A stretch of 64,000 nt of DNA from Capra hircus (GCF_001704415.2 NW_017189729.1:1-64000), one strand, 5' to 3'; counted from the stretch's first letter, positions 34,608-47,062 are shown. The notes: generated by a model from the sequence alone, not told the origin. Numbers and translations are program-made.

Positions 34608-35581
34608 GGTATGGTGGTTCAGATGGTAAAGAATCTGTCTGCAATGCAAATAGGAAAAGGAGTACATCAAGGCTGTATATTGTCACCCTGCTTATTTAAC
34701 TTCTATGCAGAGTACATTATGAGAAACACTGGGCTGGAAGCACCACAAGCTGGAATCAAGATTGCCAGGAGAAATGTCAATAATCTCAGATATGCAGATG
34801 ACACCACCCTTATGGCAGAAAGTAAAGAGGAACTAAAAACCTTCTTGATGAAAGTGAAAGTGGCAAGTGAAAAAGTTGGCCTAAAGCTCAACATTCAGAA
34901 AACGAAGATCATGGCATTCAGTCCCATCAGTTCATGGGAAATAGATGGGGAAACAGTGGAAGCAGTGTAAGACTTTATTATTTGGGGCTCCAAAATCACT
35001 GCAGATGGTGATTGCAGCCATGAAATTAAAAGGCGCTTACTCCTTGGAAGAAAATTTATGACCAACCTAGACAGCATATTCAAAAGCAGAGACATTATTT
35101 TGCCAACTAAGGTCCATCTTGTCAAGGCTATTGTTTTTACTGTAGTCATGTATGGATGTGAGAGCTGTACTGTGAAGAAGGCTGAGCGCTGAAGAATTGA
35201 TGCTTTTGAACTGTGGTGTTGGAAAAGACTCTTGAGGGTCACTTGGACTGCAAGGAGATACAACCAATCCATTCTGAAGGAGATCAGCCCTGGGATTTCT
35301 TTGGAAGGAATGATGCTAAAGCGGAAACTCCAGTACTTTGGCCACCTCATGTGAAGAGTTGACTCACTGGAAAAGACTCTGATGCTGGGAGGGATTGGGG
35401 ACAGGAGAAGGGGACGACAGAGGATGAAATGGCTGGATGGCATCACTGACTCGATGGAAGCGAGTCTGAGTGAACTCTGGGAGATGGTGATGGACAGGGA
35501 GGCCTGGCGTGCTGCAATTCATTGGGTCGCAAGGAGTCGGACAGGACTGAGCGACTGAACTGAACTGAACTGAACTGAACT
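34608..35581 (+). mobile_element. BovB 3' part with a SINE head (chimeric insertion)
   Basis: 34608-34646 is the head of a forward Bov-tA (GTGGTTCAGATGGTAAAG ... CTGCAATGC). From 34647 the sequence is BovB reverse transcriptase to its 3' tail of five CTGAA units. The rest of the SINE is not found on the other side. GAAGGA at 34602-34607 and 35582-35587 may be the TSD of the whole unit. A frame at 34599-34970 holds a YADD box (34791-34802). Confidence 0.75.
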
Positions 35582-35587
35582 GAAGGA

Positions 35588-36331
35588 TCAGATGTTCTTT
35601 GACTGCCTTTATTAGTTTTTTTTTTTTTTTTAAAGCAAAACAAAATAGGCAATAGTTGATCCTATACCCTGGATGAAGATGTTCCATTCTGTACATTTTC
35701 ATGTTAAGTATGGAGAAGGCTGTGTTTCATTCCTTATTTTGATAAAACTTATCACAAACAAACTTTTTTTTCTAAGTTATATGGCAAGAGTCAAGTATGT
35801 AATGAGGATTGGAATAAGAAGTTATGAGAAATGTGCAGAAAAAATAAAATGTAATTATTTTAAAATGACAAAATTGTAAACATATTAACACCAATACAAA
35901 AATTTAATTGACTACTTTATTTTTAGTTTTCATACTTTACCTTCTGGGGATTTAGGATCTAGTAACAATGATAAAGCTGAATCGCAATCCTGCTACAATA
36001 TGATGTTTAAAATAGAGTATGTTTCTTCTAAATAAAAAAAAAATTCTCCTTTTTGAGGTTTCTGGTTATATAGATCATTGTGGAAATGGCTTATAGGAAG
36101 TAAACATCTTTCTCTAAGGTAAAATGCTCACATGGATACAAATAAACAGAACTGAGAGGTTATTCATTTCTATTTATAATTTTGCCTTATAAAAAAATGC
36201 TGCCCAGGAGGGGAAAATCAAAACATTCACTCAGATTGATTTGAAAGCCGAGATCTTAGTTATTGAGCCACATTTTTTAAATGATAGAAAATTATAAATA
36301 ATTTTTCATCATTTTTAATATTTGTGATTTT
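35588..36331. other. Single-copy intron sequence
   Basis: Contains a T-run near 35618-35631 and otherwise nothing recognised. Confidence 0.45.
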
Positions 36332-36342
36332 AGAGTATTTTA

Positions 36343-36860
36343 CTTCAGTCGCTCAGTCATGTCCAGCGACCCCATAAACTGCAGCACATCAGGCATCCCT
36401 GTCCATCACCAACTCCCAGAGCTTACTCAAACCCATGTCCATTGAGTCAGTGATGCCATCCAACCAGCTCATCCTCTGTCGTCCCCTTCTCCTCCCATCT
36501 TCAATCTTTCCCAGTATCAGGGTTTTTTCAAATGAGTCAGCTGTTTGCATCAGGTGGCCAAAGTATTGTAGTTTCAGCTTCAACATCAGTCCTTCCAATG
36601 AATATTTAGGACTGATTTCCTTTAGGATGAACTGGTTGGATGTCCTTGCTGTCCAAGGGGCTCTCAAGAGTCTTCTCAAACACCCCAGTTCAAAAGCATC
36701 AATTCTCTGGTGCTCCACTTTTTTATAGTCCAACTCTCACATCCATACATGACTACTGGAAAAACCACAGGTTTGACTAGAAGGACCTTTGTTGGCAAAG
36801 TAATGTCTCTGCTTTTTAATATGCTGTCTAAGTTGGTCATAAGTTTTCTTCCAAGGAGCA
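36343..36860 (-). mobile_element. 5'-truncated BovB with perfect 11-bp TSD
   Basis: BovB 3' end in reverse. AGAGTATTTTA occurs at 36332-36342 and 36861-36871. A minus frame (36389-36733) carries the C-terminal region. Confidence 0.92.
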
Positions 36861-36871
36861 AGAGTATTTTA

Positions 36872-37594
36872 AGGCTTAATTAATTGAACCCAGTTTCAGA
36901 ACTATAAACATTTCTTTTCTATCCATACCACATTAATTTAGGAGAAATAAGATAATATCAAGAAAAAAATCTATCAGAAATATAGTTAAAATATAATGCC
37001 CACAGTAGATCCCGAGGTCAGGTCAAGTCTGACCTTGTAAACCGAACTTTAGTCAGTCTGAATTAGGGACAATCTCCTTTTCAGCTGTATCTCAATCTCC
37101 TGGCCTATTGATTGATTGATATGATATAAAGGAATGGAATTTCCTTATATAGCTTAGACTACACTGTAAAATCAGTTGAAATATCAGAAGTATAATGTTA
37201 TAGCAGAATCACTGCCAGCTCTTTCATTACCTGTCTGTGTGACCACAAATAAGTCAATTTCTCATCCTGCAAGTACCATCTGTAATAAGAGATTGTGTTA
37301 ATTATTTCAAGTCACTTAGATCTCTAAAATTTAACTTTAGAAATACTTGCCAATAAGAATATAAACAATAAGTGTTTTATTGATAACCTAAGAATGCAAT
37401 TAATCAAAACTTTCTAGTTATCAAATGTAATATTTCCTCAAGCAAATAGTCGACACTTATCTGACTCCTAGAGACAAGCTGAGGGCGTTAGGAACTACTC
37501 TTTGAAAATGAATGACATGGGGAATCACTCATACAATCTCCAAAATGCATTATTTAGCACTATTTATTTTTCTCATGTTCACTTTGACATCCTT
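36872..37594. other. Single-copy intron sequence
   Basis: Nothing recognised. Confidence 0.45.
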
Positions 37595-38310
37595 CAAAGA
37601 CCAATTCAAATGTCACATCCTAAGCTTGAATTCCTTCCTTATTCGGTTACTCAGATTTTCCCCTTTCTCTATATTCTCACAGCACTTTGTCCTCTCATTG
37701 CTTTTATCACATTTCTTCTCAGAGTATGATCATTTATCAGTTCAGTTTAGTTCCCTTGCTCAGTAGTGTCTGACTCTTTTGGACTACACGGACTGCAGCA
37801 TGGCAGGCTTCCTAGGCCATCACCAACTTCCAGAGCTTGCACAAACTCATCCATTGAGTCAGTGTTACCATCCAACCATCTCAACCTCTGTTGTCCCCCT
37901 CTTCTCCTGCCTTCAAGCTTTTCCAGCATCAAGGTATTTTCCAGTGTCAGTTCTTCACATCAGGTGGCCAAGTATTGGAGCTTCAGTTTCAACATCAGGC
38001 CTTCCAATGAATATTCAGGACTGATTTCCTTTAAGACTAACTAGTTTGATCTCCTTGCAGTCCAAGGGACTCTCAAGAGTCTTCTCCAACACCACAGTTC
38101 AAAAGCATCAATTCTTCAGCACTCAGCCTTATGATCATCTATGCATTTATAAATGTATGATTATTTACATATTTACTCATTTTTAACGTTTCTTCTCCTA
38201 GATCATAAGCATTTGAAAGCCAATAATCCTTGTCTTTTCTCCCCATAGTGTCAATGTATAGATTTTTCCATTGCTGGAATATTGTACATTGCATATAAAT
38301 GGATATTAAA
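37595..38310 (+). repeat. L2 LINE relic split by a BovB
   Basis: The left part has AATTCAAATGTCACATCC ... CTCACAGCACTTTGTCC. The right part has CTCCTAGATCATAAGC ... GTCTTTTCTCCCC, in the order of the L2 3' end. A BovB sits between them at 37738-38129. No coding capacity remains. Confidence 0.65.
37738..38129 (-). mobile_element. BovB 3' fragment in an L2 relic
   Basis: 392 bp of BovB in reverse. TATGATCATTTAT (37725-37737) and TATGATCATCTAT (38130-38142) form a 13-bp TSD with one mismatch. Confidence 0.9.
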
Positions 38311-38332
38311 AAAACTATATAAGAATTCAGCT

Positions 38333-38370
38333 AATTAGCTTCCAATTTAAATAAATAAATTTTAAAAAAT
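38333..38370 (+). mobile_element. Possible minimal L1 tail
   Basis: ATTAGCTTCCAATTTAAAT followed by AAATAAATTTTAAAA matches the last bases of L1_BT plus its tail. It is very short and no TSD is evident, so chance AT-rich similarity is possible. Confidence 0.4.
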
Positions 38371-38482
38371 TAAGCTTATTCTTGTGGAATGGCTGTTAAT
38401 GGTCACTAGCTACATTTCATTCACATACTGAACATCTGAGTATGTCTATCACTATCATTTGCTAGTCATTTTTATCTATACA

Positions 38483-39788
38483 AAAGAAAGGCAGTGCCAA
38501 AGAATATTCAAATTACCACAAAATTGCATTCATTTCACACACTAGCAAAGTAATGCACACAATTATTCAAGCTAGGCTTCAACAGTATATGAACAGAGAA
38601 CTTCCAAATGTTTAAGCTGGATTTAGAAAAGGCAGAGGAACCAGAAATCAGATTTCAAACATCTTTGTCTCATAGAAAAAGCAAGAGAATTCCAGGAAAG
38701 CACTTACTTCTGCTTCATTGGTTATGCTACAGCCTTTGATAAAAGCCTGTGTGGATCACAACAAACAGCAGAAAATTCTTAAAGAGATGGGAATATCAGA
38801 TCACCTTACCTGCCTCCTGAGAAATCTGTATGCAGGTCAAGAGTCATCAGTTAGAAGTGGACATGGAAAAACAGAGTGGTCCACATTGGGAAAGGAGTAC
38901 ATCAAGGCTGTATATTGTCACCCTGTTTATTTATCTTATATGCAGAGAACATCATGTGAAATGCTGGGCTCAATGAGGCACAAGCTGGAATCAAAATTGC
39001 TGGGAGAAATATCAATAACTTCAGATATGCAGATGACACCACCCTTACACAGAAAGCAAAGAGGAAGTGAAGAGCCTCTTGATGAGAAAGAGGAGAGTGA
39101 AAAAGCTGGCTTAAAACTCAACATTTAATAAAACTAAGATTACGGCATCCAGTCCCATCACTTCATGGCAAATAGATGGGGAAACAATGGAAACATTGAT
39201 AGACTTTACTTTGGGGGCTCCAAAATTATTGCAGATGATGACTGCAGCCATGAAACTAAAAGACACTTGCTCTTTTGAAGAAAAGCTATGAGAAACCTAG
39301 ACAGCATCTTAAAAAGCAGAAGTATTACTTTGCAGACAAAGGTCTATCTAGTCAAAGCTATAGTTTTTCCAGTAGTCATGTATGGATGTGAGAATTGGAA
39401 CATAAAGAAAGCTGAGCACTGAAGAATTTATTCTTTTGAACTGCGGTGCTGGAGAAGCCTCTTGAGAGTCCCTTGGGGTGCAAGGAGATCAAAACAGTCA
39501 ATCTTACTGACTGAATATTCATTGGAAGGACTGATGCTGAAGCTGAGGCTCCAATACTTTGGCCACCTGATGTGAAGAACTTACTCACTGTAAAAGACTC
39601 TGATGCTGGGAAAGATTGAAGGCAAGAGGAGAAGGGGATGACAGAGGATGAGATGGTTGGATGGTATCACTGACTCAATGGACCTGAGTTTGAGCAAGTT
39701 CCAGGAGTTGGTGAAGGATGGGGAGGTCTGGCCTGCTGTAGTCCATGGGGTCGCAGAGTCAGACATGACAGTGACTGAACTGAACTGA
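38483..39788 (+). mobile_element. 5'-truncated BovB
   Basis: Begins at AAAGAAAGGCAGTGCC, just before the reverse-transcriptase region, and ends in CTGAACTGAACTGA. The frame is broken; the longest piece is 38718-39128. Old L1 sequence begins right after its tail. Confidence 0.88.
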
Positions 39789-39873
39789 GAGTTGCCATCC
39801 TTCTGCATTTTCTGATTTTAGAGGGAAAGCTTTCAAGTTTTCATGATTCAATATGATGCTTGCTTTGAGGTTT

Positions 39874-40383
39874 TCTTTTATTTTATTATTATTATTTTTT
39901 TATTTTACTTTATTTTACTTTACAATACTGTATTGGTTTTGCCATACATCAACATGAATCCACCACAGGTATACACAAGTTCCCAATCCTGAACCCCACC
40001 TCCCACCTCCCTCCCCATACCATCTCTCTTGGTCATCCTAGTGCACCGGCCCCAAGCATCCTGTATTCTGCATCGAACCTAGACTGGCGATTTGTTTCTT
40101 ATATGGTATTATACATGTTTCAATGCCATTCTCCCAAATCATCCCACCCTCTCCCTCTCCCACAGAGTCCAAAAGACTGTTCTATACATCTGTGTCTCTT
40201 TTGCTATCTCGCATACAGGGTTATCATTACCATCTTTCTAAATTGCATATATATGCTTTAGTATACTGTATTGGTGTTTTTCTTTCCGGCTTACTTCACT
40301 CTGTATAATCAGCTCCAGTTTCATCCATCTCATTAGAACTGATCCAAATGTATTCTTTTTAATGGCTGAGTAATACTCCATTG
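39874..40383 (-). mobile_element. L1_BT-type 3' end
   Basis: A T-rich tail (TTATTATTATT) at the left, 3' UTR, and the very end of ORF2 (AATGGCTGAGTAATACTCC on the plus strand) at the right. Old L1 sequence lies on both sides. I could not pair a TSD, and a little of the host L1 seems missing at the right junction. Confidence 0.85.
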
Positions 40384-41454
40384 CCATTAACAGTCTTTAA
40401 TACATTGAGATATATCCCTTCTATCCCAACTTTATTGAGGGTTTTTATCATGAATGGATCTTGAATATTGTCAAATGCTTTCCTGCATCTATGGAGATGA
40501 TCATGACTTTTAGACTTCATTTTGTGAATGTAGTGTATCATATAGATAGAAATGTGGCTATTGTACCATGTTTGCATCCCTGGAATGAATCGCATTTGTC
40601 ATGGTATATGATCCTTTCTATACATGGTGGAATTCTGTTTGCTGGTATATTGTTAAGGATATTTCCATCTACGTTCATTTGAAATATTGTTCTGTAATTC
40701 TTTCTTTTTTGGTAGTGCCTTTTTTTTTCTGATTTGGTATTAGGGTAATGATGGTCTCATAGTATTAATTGGGAGTGTTCCCTTCCCTTATTTTCAATTT
40801 TTTTGGAATAGTTTGAAGATACGTGTTAACCCTTCTTTATATATATGAATTCCCCTGTGAATCTATCTCGTCTAATTTTTGCTTGTTGGACGGTTTTGTT
40901 TATGGATTCAATTTCAATAATATTAACGGACAGAGTCAATTCCTAGGCAGACTGATAAGAAGTTCAGGGTGCCATAGGAGGAGAAAGGGGTCTGGGGCTC
41001 TTGAAGTGGAGATTGGGGGTCTGGAATTCTCAAGGAGGAGCAAAGGACAAATGGTTTTCTATCCTCTGCATTCTTTTAGTTCAGTTCAGTCTCTCAGTCG
41101 TGTCCAACTCTTTGCGATCCCATAAACGACAACATGCCAGGCCTCCCAGTCCATCAACAACTGCCAGACTCCACCCAAACCCATGTCTATCGAGTCGGTG
41201 ATGCCATCCAACCATCTCATCCTCTGTCGTCCCCTTCTCCTCCTGCCCTCAATGTTTCCCAGCATCAGGGTCTTTTCCAATGAGTCAGCTCTTCGCATCA
41301 GGTGGCCAAAGTATTGGAGTTTCAGCCTCAACATCAGTACTTTCAATGAACACCCAGGACTGATCTCCTTTAGGATGGACTGGTTGGATCTCCTTGCAGC
41401 CCAAAGGACTCTCAAGAGTCTTCTGCAACACCACAGTTCAAAAGCATCGATTCT

Positions 41455-42324
41455 TCAGTGCTCAGCTTTATTTATAGTCCAACTCTCACATCCATATATG
41501 ACCACTGGAAAAACAATAGCCTTGACTAGATGGACCTTTGTTGCAAAAGTAATGTCTCTGCTTTTTAATATACTGTCTAGTTTGGTCATAAGTTTCCTTC
41601 CAAGGAGTAAGCGTCTTTTAATTTTATGACTGCAGAAAACATCTGCAGTGATTTTGGAGTCTAGAAAAATAAACTCGGCCACTGTTTCCAATGTTTCCCC
41701 AACTATTTGCCATGAAGTGATGGGACCAGAGGCCATGATCTTAGTTTTCTGAATGTTGAGCTTTAAGCCAGCTTTTTCACTCTCCTCTTTCACTTTCATC
41801 AAGAAGCTCCTTAGTTCTACTTCACTTTCTGCCATAAGCATGCTGTCATCTGCATATTTGAGGTTATGGATATTTCTCTGGACAATCTTGATTCCAGCTT
41901 GTGCTTCCTCCAGCTCAGTGTTTCTCATGATGTACTCTGCATATAAGTTAAATAAACAGGGTGACAATATACGATGTTCACATACTCCTTTTCCCATTTG
42001 GAACCAGTCTGTAGTTCCATGTCCAGTTCTCACTGTTGCTTCCTGACCTGCATACAGGTCTCTCAAGAGGCAGGTCAGGTGGTCTGGTATTCCCAAATCT
42101 TGAAGAATTTTCCACAGTTTATTGTGATCCACACAGTCAAAGGCTTTGGCATAGTTAATAAAGCAGAAATAGATGTTTTCCTGGAATTCACTTGCTTTGT
42201 CGATGATCCAGCGAATGTTGGCAATTTGATCTCTGGTTTCTCTGCCTTTTCTAAAACCAGCTTGAACACCTGGAATTTCACAGTTCATGTACTGCTGAAG
42301 CCTGGCTTGGAGAATTTTGAGCAT
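41455..42324 (-). pseudogene. BovB reverse-transcriptase remnant
   Basis: 289 codons are open on the minus strand, the longest BovB frame in the window. In order: NYAKAFDCVDHNKLW (near residue 58), HRILSPCLFNLYAEYI, and the YADD box at 41845-41856. In the block before LSPCLFNLYAE the usual RQGC is replaced (GVCEHRIL), so a conserved arginine-glutamine pair is lost. It has no endonuclease in frame. Confidence 0.87.
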
Positions 42325-42657
42325 TACTTTACTAGTGTGTGAGATGAGTGTAATTGTGTGGTAGTTAGACCATTCTTTGGCATTGCCTTTCTTTGGGACT
42401 GGAATGAAAACTGACCTTTTCTAGTCCTGTAGCCACTGCTGAGTTTTACAAATTTGCTGGCATATTGAATGCAGCACTTTCACAGCATCTTCTTTCAGGA
42501 TTTGAAATAGCTCAACTGGAATTCCATCACCTCCACTAGCTTTGTTTGTAGTGATGCTTTCTAAGGCCAACTTGACTTCACATTCCAGGATGTCTGGCTT
42601 TAGATGACTGAGCATGCCATCCTAGTTATCTGGGTCATGAAGATCTTTTTTGTACAC

Positions 42658-43398
42658 TTATTCTGTGTATTCTTGCCACCTCATCTTAATATCTTTTGCT
42701 TCTGTTAGGTCCATACCATTTCTGTCCTTTATCGAGCCCATCTTTGCATAAAATATTCCATTGGTATCTCTGATTTTCTTGAAGAGATCTCTAGTCTTTC
42801 CCATTCTGTTGTTTTCCTCTGTTTCTTTGCATTGACAGCTGAAGAAGGCTTTCTTATCTCTCCTTGCTATTCTTTGGAACTCTGCATTCAAATGCATATA
42901 TCTTGCCTTTTCTCCTTTGCTTTTCACTTCCTTTCTTTCCACAGCTATTTGTAAGGCCTTCTCAGACAGACATTTTGCTTTTTTGCATTTCTTTTCCATG
43001 GGGATGGTCTTGATTCCTGTCTCCTGGACAGTGTCATGAACCTCTGTCCATAGTTCATCAGGCACTCTGTCTTTCAGATCTAGTCCCTTAAATCTATTTC
43101 CCACTTCCACTGTATAGTCATAAGGGATTTGATTTAGGTCATACCTGAATGATGTAGTGGTTTTCTCCACTTTCTTATATTTCAGTCTGAATTTGGCAAT
43201 AAGGAGTTCATGATCTGAGCCACAGTGAGCTCCCAGTCTTGTTTTTGCTGACTGTATACAGCTTCTCCATCTTTGGCTGCAAAGTGTATAATCATTCTGA
43301 CATTGGTGTCGACCATCTGGTGATGTCCATGGATAGAGTCTTCTCTTGTGTTGTTGTAAGAGGGTTTTTGCTATAACCAGTGTGTTCTCTTGGCACAA
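42658..43398 (-). pseudogene. BovB endonuclease C-terminus and linker remnant
   Basis: 246 open minus-strand codons carry the end of the AP-type endonuclease (QNDYTLCSQRWRSC, then GSDHELLIAKF with the catalytic histidine) and the basic linker toward the reverse transcriptase. The start of the endonuclease is cut by the truncation at 43698. Confidence 0.85.
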
Positions 43399-43707
43399 GG
43401 TTCTATTAGCCCTTGCCCTGCTTCATTCTTTACTCCAAAGCCAACTTTTCCTGTTACCCGAGGTCTTTCTTGACTTCCTACTTTTGCATTCCAATCCCCT
43501 ATGAGGAAAAGAGATCTTTTTCAGGTGTTAGTTCTAGAAGGTCTTGTAGGTCTTCAGAGAACTATTAAACTTCAGCTTCTTTAGCATTACTGGTCTGGGC
43601 ATAGACTTGGATTACCGTGATATTGGATCATTTGCCTTGGAAATGAACAGAGATCATTCTGTCCTTTTTGAGATTGCATCCAAGTACTTCATTTCAGACT
43701 CTTTTGT

Positions 43708-43732
43708 TGTAATTGACTCTCAGTCAATTACA
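43708..43732. repeat. Perfect 11-bp inverted repeat in LTR U3
   Basis: Arms TGTAATTGACT (43708-43718) and AGTCAATTACA (43722-43732) are exact reverse complements around a CTC loop. It lies at the point where LTR copy 3 resumes after the BovB. Confidence 0.85.
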
Positions 43733-45107
43733 TAACTCAGTTTAAACTCTGTACTAGGGATTATACAACAACAGTGTATCTGGCTGGAAGAGGGTTTCTC
43801 CTTCCTGAAAACCTTCTGACTAATCCTGATATCTTAGAATGTATATTATGGGAGTGGGTCTGGAAGATCTTTCTGTTGTTAAATTCTAATCTTGTAATCC
43901 TAAAATGTAAATTACTGGAGTATGTCTGGTAAAATTTTCACAAACTTGAGACATTCTTTTGATTCATTGTAAGAACTAATTAAAAGGTATATAACTCCGT
44001 TGCTAACACTAGTAAGGGTACATTCTTTCTGCCCCCTTCTGATGTCTACGTCAGACGCATTTTCTAATCCTTTTACACTTTAATAAAACTCTATTACACA
44101 AAAACTCTGAGCCCCGGATTGAATTCTTCTTCTCCAGAGGCCAAGAATGGCAGGGTCTTTCATGGTTCAGCAACAACCTTTCATAACTGTTTAGATTTTA
44201 GATTTCCAGTTTATTCCTGTTCAGGCTTGGAAGTTTGTATGTTTCTAGGTACTTATTCTTTCTTCTAGGTTGTCAAGTTTGTTGTCTTCTACTGTCTATA
44301 TCTCTGTGCTATTTCTCCTATATCATTTCTTAATTTGTTTATTAGTGTTCTCTCTTTTTTCCTTAATGTGTCTAAAGGCTTGTCAATTTTAACATTTCAA
44401 AAAACTGTTTACTTTTATTTTTTTGGTCTCTATTTTATTTATTTCTTCTGTAGTCTGTATTATTTCCTTGCATTTATTTTCTTTGTGTCCGTTTTTATTT
44501 TTCTAATTCGTTTATGCGGTAGGTTATTTTTTGTTTCCTTTTTTTTTTTTAGATTTGTTTCTCTAAATAGACCTATAAACTTTCCTCTTAGAACTGCTTT
44601 TACTGCACCCTATAGATTTTGAAAAGTTATGCTTTCATTTTCATTTATCTCAAATATATTTTGATTTCCTCTTTGATTTTTTCACTGGCACATTTGATTT
44701 TTTAGTAGTATTTTTTTATACTCCACCTGTTTCTCTTTCTCCCATTTTCTCCTACTAATTGATCTATGTTTTATACAAATTTTGTCAGAAAAGATGCTGG
44801 ATATAATTTCTATCCTCAGCATTTGTTGAAATTTCTTTTGTGATCTGTCGTGATCTATTCTGGATAATGTTTCATGTGCTCTTTAAAAGAATGCATGTAC
44901 TGCTGGTTTGTCCCTCAAGAAATCTATTAAGCCCAATTGGTCAAATTTTTCATTTAAGACCACTGTTGACTTACTGATTTAATGTCTGGATGATTTCTCC
45001 ATTGATATTAGTGGGGTGTTAAATCCCCAACTATTATTGCACTATGCTAATTTCTCCCTTTATTTCTGTTAATACTTTCATAGTATATTTAGGTCTTCCT
45101 ACATTAG

Positions 45108-45792
45108 CTCAACATTCAGAAAACGAAGATCATGGCATCTGGCCCCATCACTTCATGGGAAATAGATGGGGAAACAGTGGAAACAGTGTCAGACTTTATT
45201 TTTCTGGACTCCAAAATCACTGCAGATGGTGACTGCAGCCATGAAATTAAAAGACGCTTACTCCTTGGAAGAAAAGTTATGACCAACCTAGATGGCATAT
45301 TCAAAAGCAGAGACATTACTGTGTCAACAAAGGTCTGTCTAGTCAAGGCTATGGTTTTTCCAGTAGTTATGTACGGATGTGAGAGTTGGATTGTGAAGAA
45401 GGCTGAGCACCAAAGAATTGATGCTTTTAAACTGTGGTGTTGGAGAAGACTCTTGAGAGTCCCTTGGACTGCAAGGAGATCCAACCAGTCCATTACGAAT
45501 GAGATCAACCCTGGGATTTCTTTGGAAGGAAAGATGTTAAAGCTGAAACTCCAGTACTTTGGCCACCTCATGCGAAGAGTTGACTCATTGGAGAAGACTC
45601 TGATGCTGGGAGGGATTGGGGACAGGAGGAGAAGGGGATGACAGAAGGTGAGATGGCTGGATGGCATCACTGACTCGATGAACATGAGTCTGAGTGAAAT
45701 CCGGGAGTTGGTGATGGACAGAGAGGCCTGGCGTGCTGCGATTCATGGGGTTGCAAAGAGTCGGACATGACTGAGTGACTGAACTGAACTGA
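45108..45792 (+). mobile_element. 5'-truncated BovB with short TSD
   Basis: Starts CTCAACATTCAGAAAAC and ends with the CTGAA tail. ACATTAG (45101-45107) and ATATTAG (45793-45799) flank it, and the host L1 sequence is continuous across. Confidence 0.9.
45132..45641 (+). pseudogene. BovB C-terminal domain remnant
   Basis: 169 codons are open, from MASGPITSWEIDGET through KRRLLLGRKVMTNLD and WCWRRLLRVPWTARRSNQS to RDRRRRG-like residues. This is the region after the reverse transcriptase in RTE-type LINEs. It has no reverse-transcriptase core and no start context. Confidence 0.85.
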
Positions 45793-45905
45793 ATATTAGG
45801 TGCACATACGTTTATAAATGTTATATCCTCTTCTTGTATTGATACATGTATCATTACTAATGCAATTCTTAGTCTTTTGTTTTAGACTGTTTTAATGTCA
45901 TTTTG

Positions 45906-46167
45906 CCAGAGAAGGCAATGGCACCCTACTCCAGTACTCTTGCCTGGAAAATCCCATAGACAGAGGAGCGTGGTCCATGAGGTCGCTTAAGAGTCAGACA
46001 CGACTGAGCAGCTTCACTTTGACTTTTCACTTTCATGCATTGGAGAAGGAAATGGCAACCCACTCCAGTGTTCTTGCCTGGACAATTCCAGGGACAAGGG
46101 AACCTGGTGGGCTGCCGTCTATGGGGTCGCACAGAGTCAGACACGACTGAAGCGACTTGACAGCAGC
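45906..46167 (+). mobile_element. BOV-A2 SINE with perfect 12-bp TSD
   Basis: Forward BOV-A2 from AGAGAAGGCAATGGCACC to a GACAGCAGC end. AATGTCATTTTG occurs at 45894-45905 and 46168-46179. It is a young copy. Confidence 0.94.
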
Positions 46168-46902
46168 AATGTCATTTTGACATGCCTCTTGCTACCTCAG
46201 CTTTCTTTTCATTTCCATTTGCATGGAATATCTCTTCCCACACCTCACTTTCATTCTGTGCATGTCTTTACCTTTGAAGTGAGTCTCTTTTAAGCAGCAT
46301 ATAGATTGATCTTTTGTGTTTTATTCAATCATCCACTCCGATGTCTTTTGATTGGAGGAATTAGTCCATTGACTTATAAAGTGACTATTGATATGCATGT
46401 AGTTACTGTTTTTTATGTGTGTGTGTGTTTTTGTTTTTGGCTTGTTTTCTGGTCATTACTGTGGTACTTCTCCATTATTTTCTTCTTCCTTTAGTCTTTT
46501 CCTTTCAAACTATGATGATTTTCGTTAATGTGATGCTTTGTATTTCTTTCTCTCTAGTTTTTGTGTATATATTGAAGTTTTTTTCATTGGTGATTATAAT
46601 AGTTTTCATATACATTGCCCTCTCACCATATTTTGCTTGTTTAATCCAATATTTCTGTTCAAACACACTGTAAAAGATCTACAACTTGTGTTCCCTTTCT
46701 ACTTCTTGTGATCTTGATATTATTTTTTTACATATTCATGTCTACCCCTTGTTTACTGCAACCATAATCAATTTTACAATTTTGTCTTAACATTTGCACT
46801 ATCTTATTTAAGTTGTTGATTCACAGCCTTTACTATATATTTGTCTTAACCTGTGGGATTTTTCCTTTCCTATATTTCCTTGTTTCATGTCACCTTTATT
46901 TT

Positions 46903-47062
46903 TTTGAATTAATTTATTTTTTCACTGAAGGATAATTGCTTTACAGAATTTTGTTGTTTTCTGTCAAATTTCAACATGAATCAGCCATAGGCATACATAT
47001 ATCCTCTCCCTTTTGAACCTCCTCCCATCTCCCTCCCCATCACACCCCTCTGGGTTGATACT
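46903..47062 (-). mobile_element. Short L1 3' end, older ruminant type
   Basis: AGAATTTTGTTGTTTTCTG ... ATGAATCAGCCATAGGC ... CCCATCTCCCTCCCCATC is the reverse of an L1 3' UTR, of an older subtype than the L1_BT copies elsewhere. About 160 bp long. Confidence 0.7.

Larger units (their letters stand above)
41078..43698 (-). mobile_element. BovB inside LTR copy 3
   Basis: 2.6 kb of BovB in reverse, with the TTCAG tail at the left and truncated in the endonuclease at the right. LTR sequence TTCTTTT before it and CTCTTTT after it is a likely TSD. Confidence 0.88.
40928..44183 (+). mobile_element. ERV1-type solo LTR, copy 3, with a different U3 and a BovB inside
   Basis: Pieces 40928-41077 and 43699-44183. 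The 4-bp TAAC at 40924-40927 and 44184-44187 flanks it, and the host L1 is continuous across. The R-U5 end (AATAAA at 44082-44087, then CTGAGCCCCGGATTGAATTC and CAACAACCTTTCA) matches copies 1 and 2. The 5' two thirds do not resemble them, so this is a relative with another U3. The first base pair reads GG rather than TG, probably by mutation. Confidence 0.7.

Noticed and set aside
44335..46673. Hydrophobic plus-strand frames
   Set aside because: Antisense of an AT-rich old L1, with phenylalanine and leucine from T-runs.
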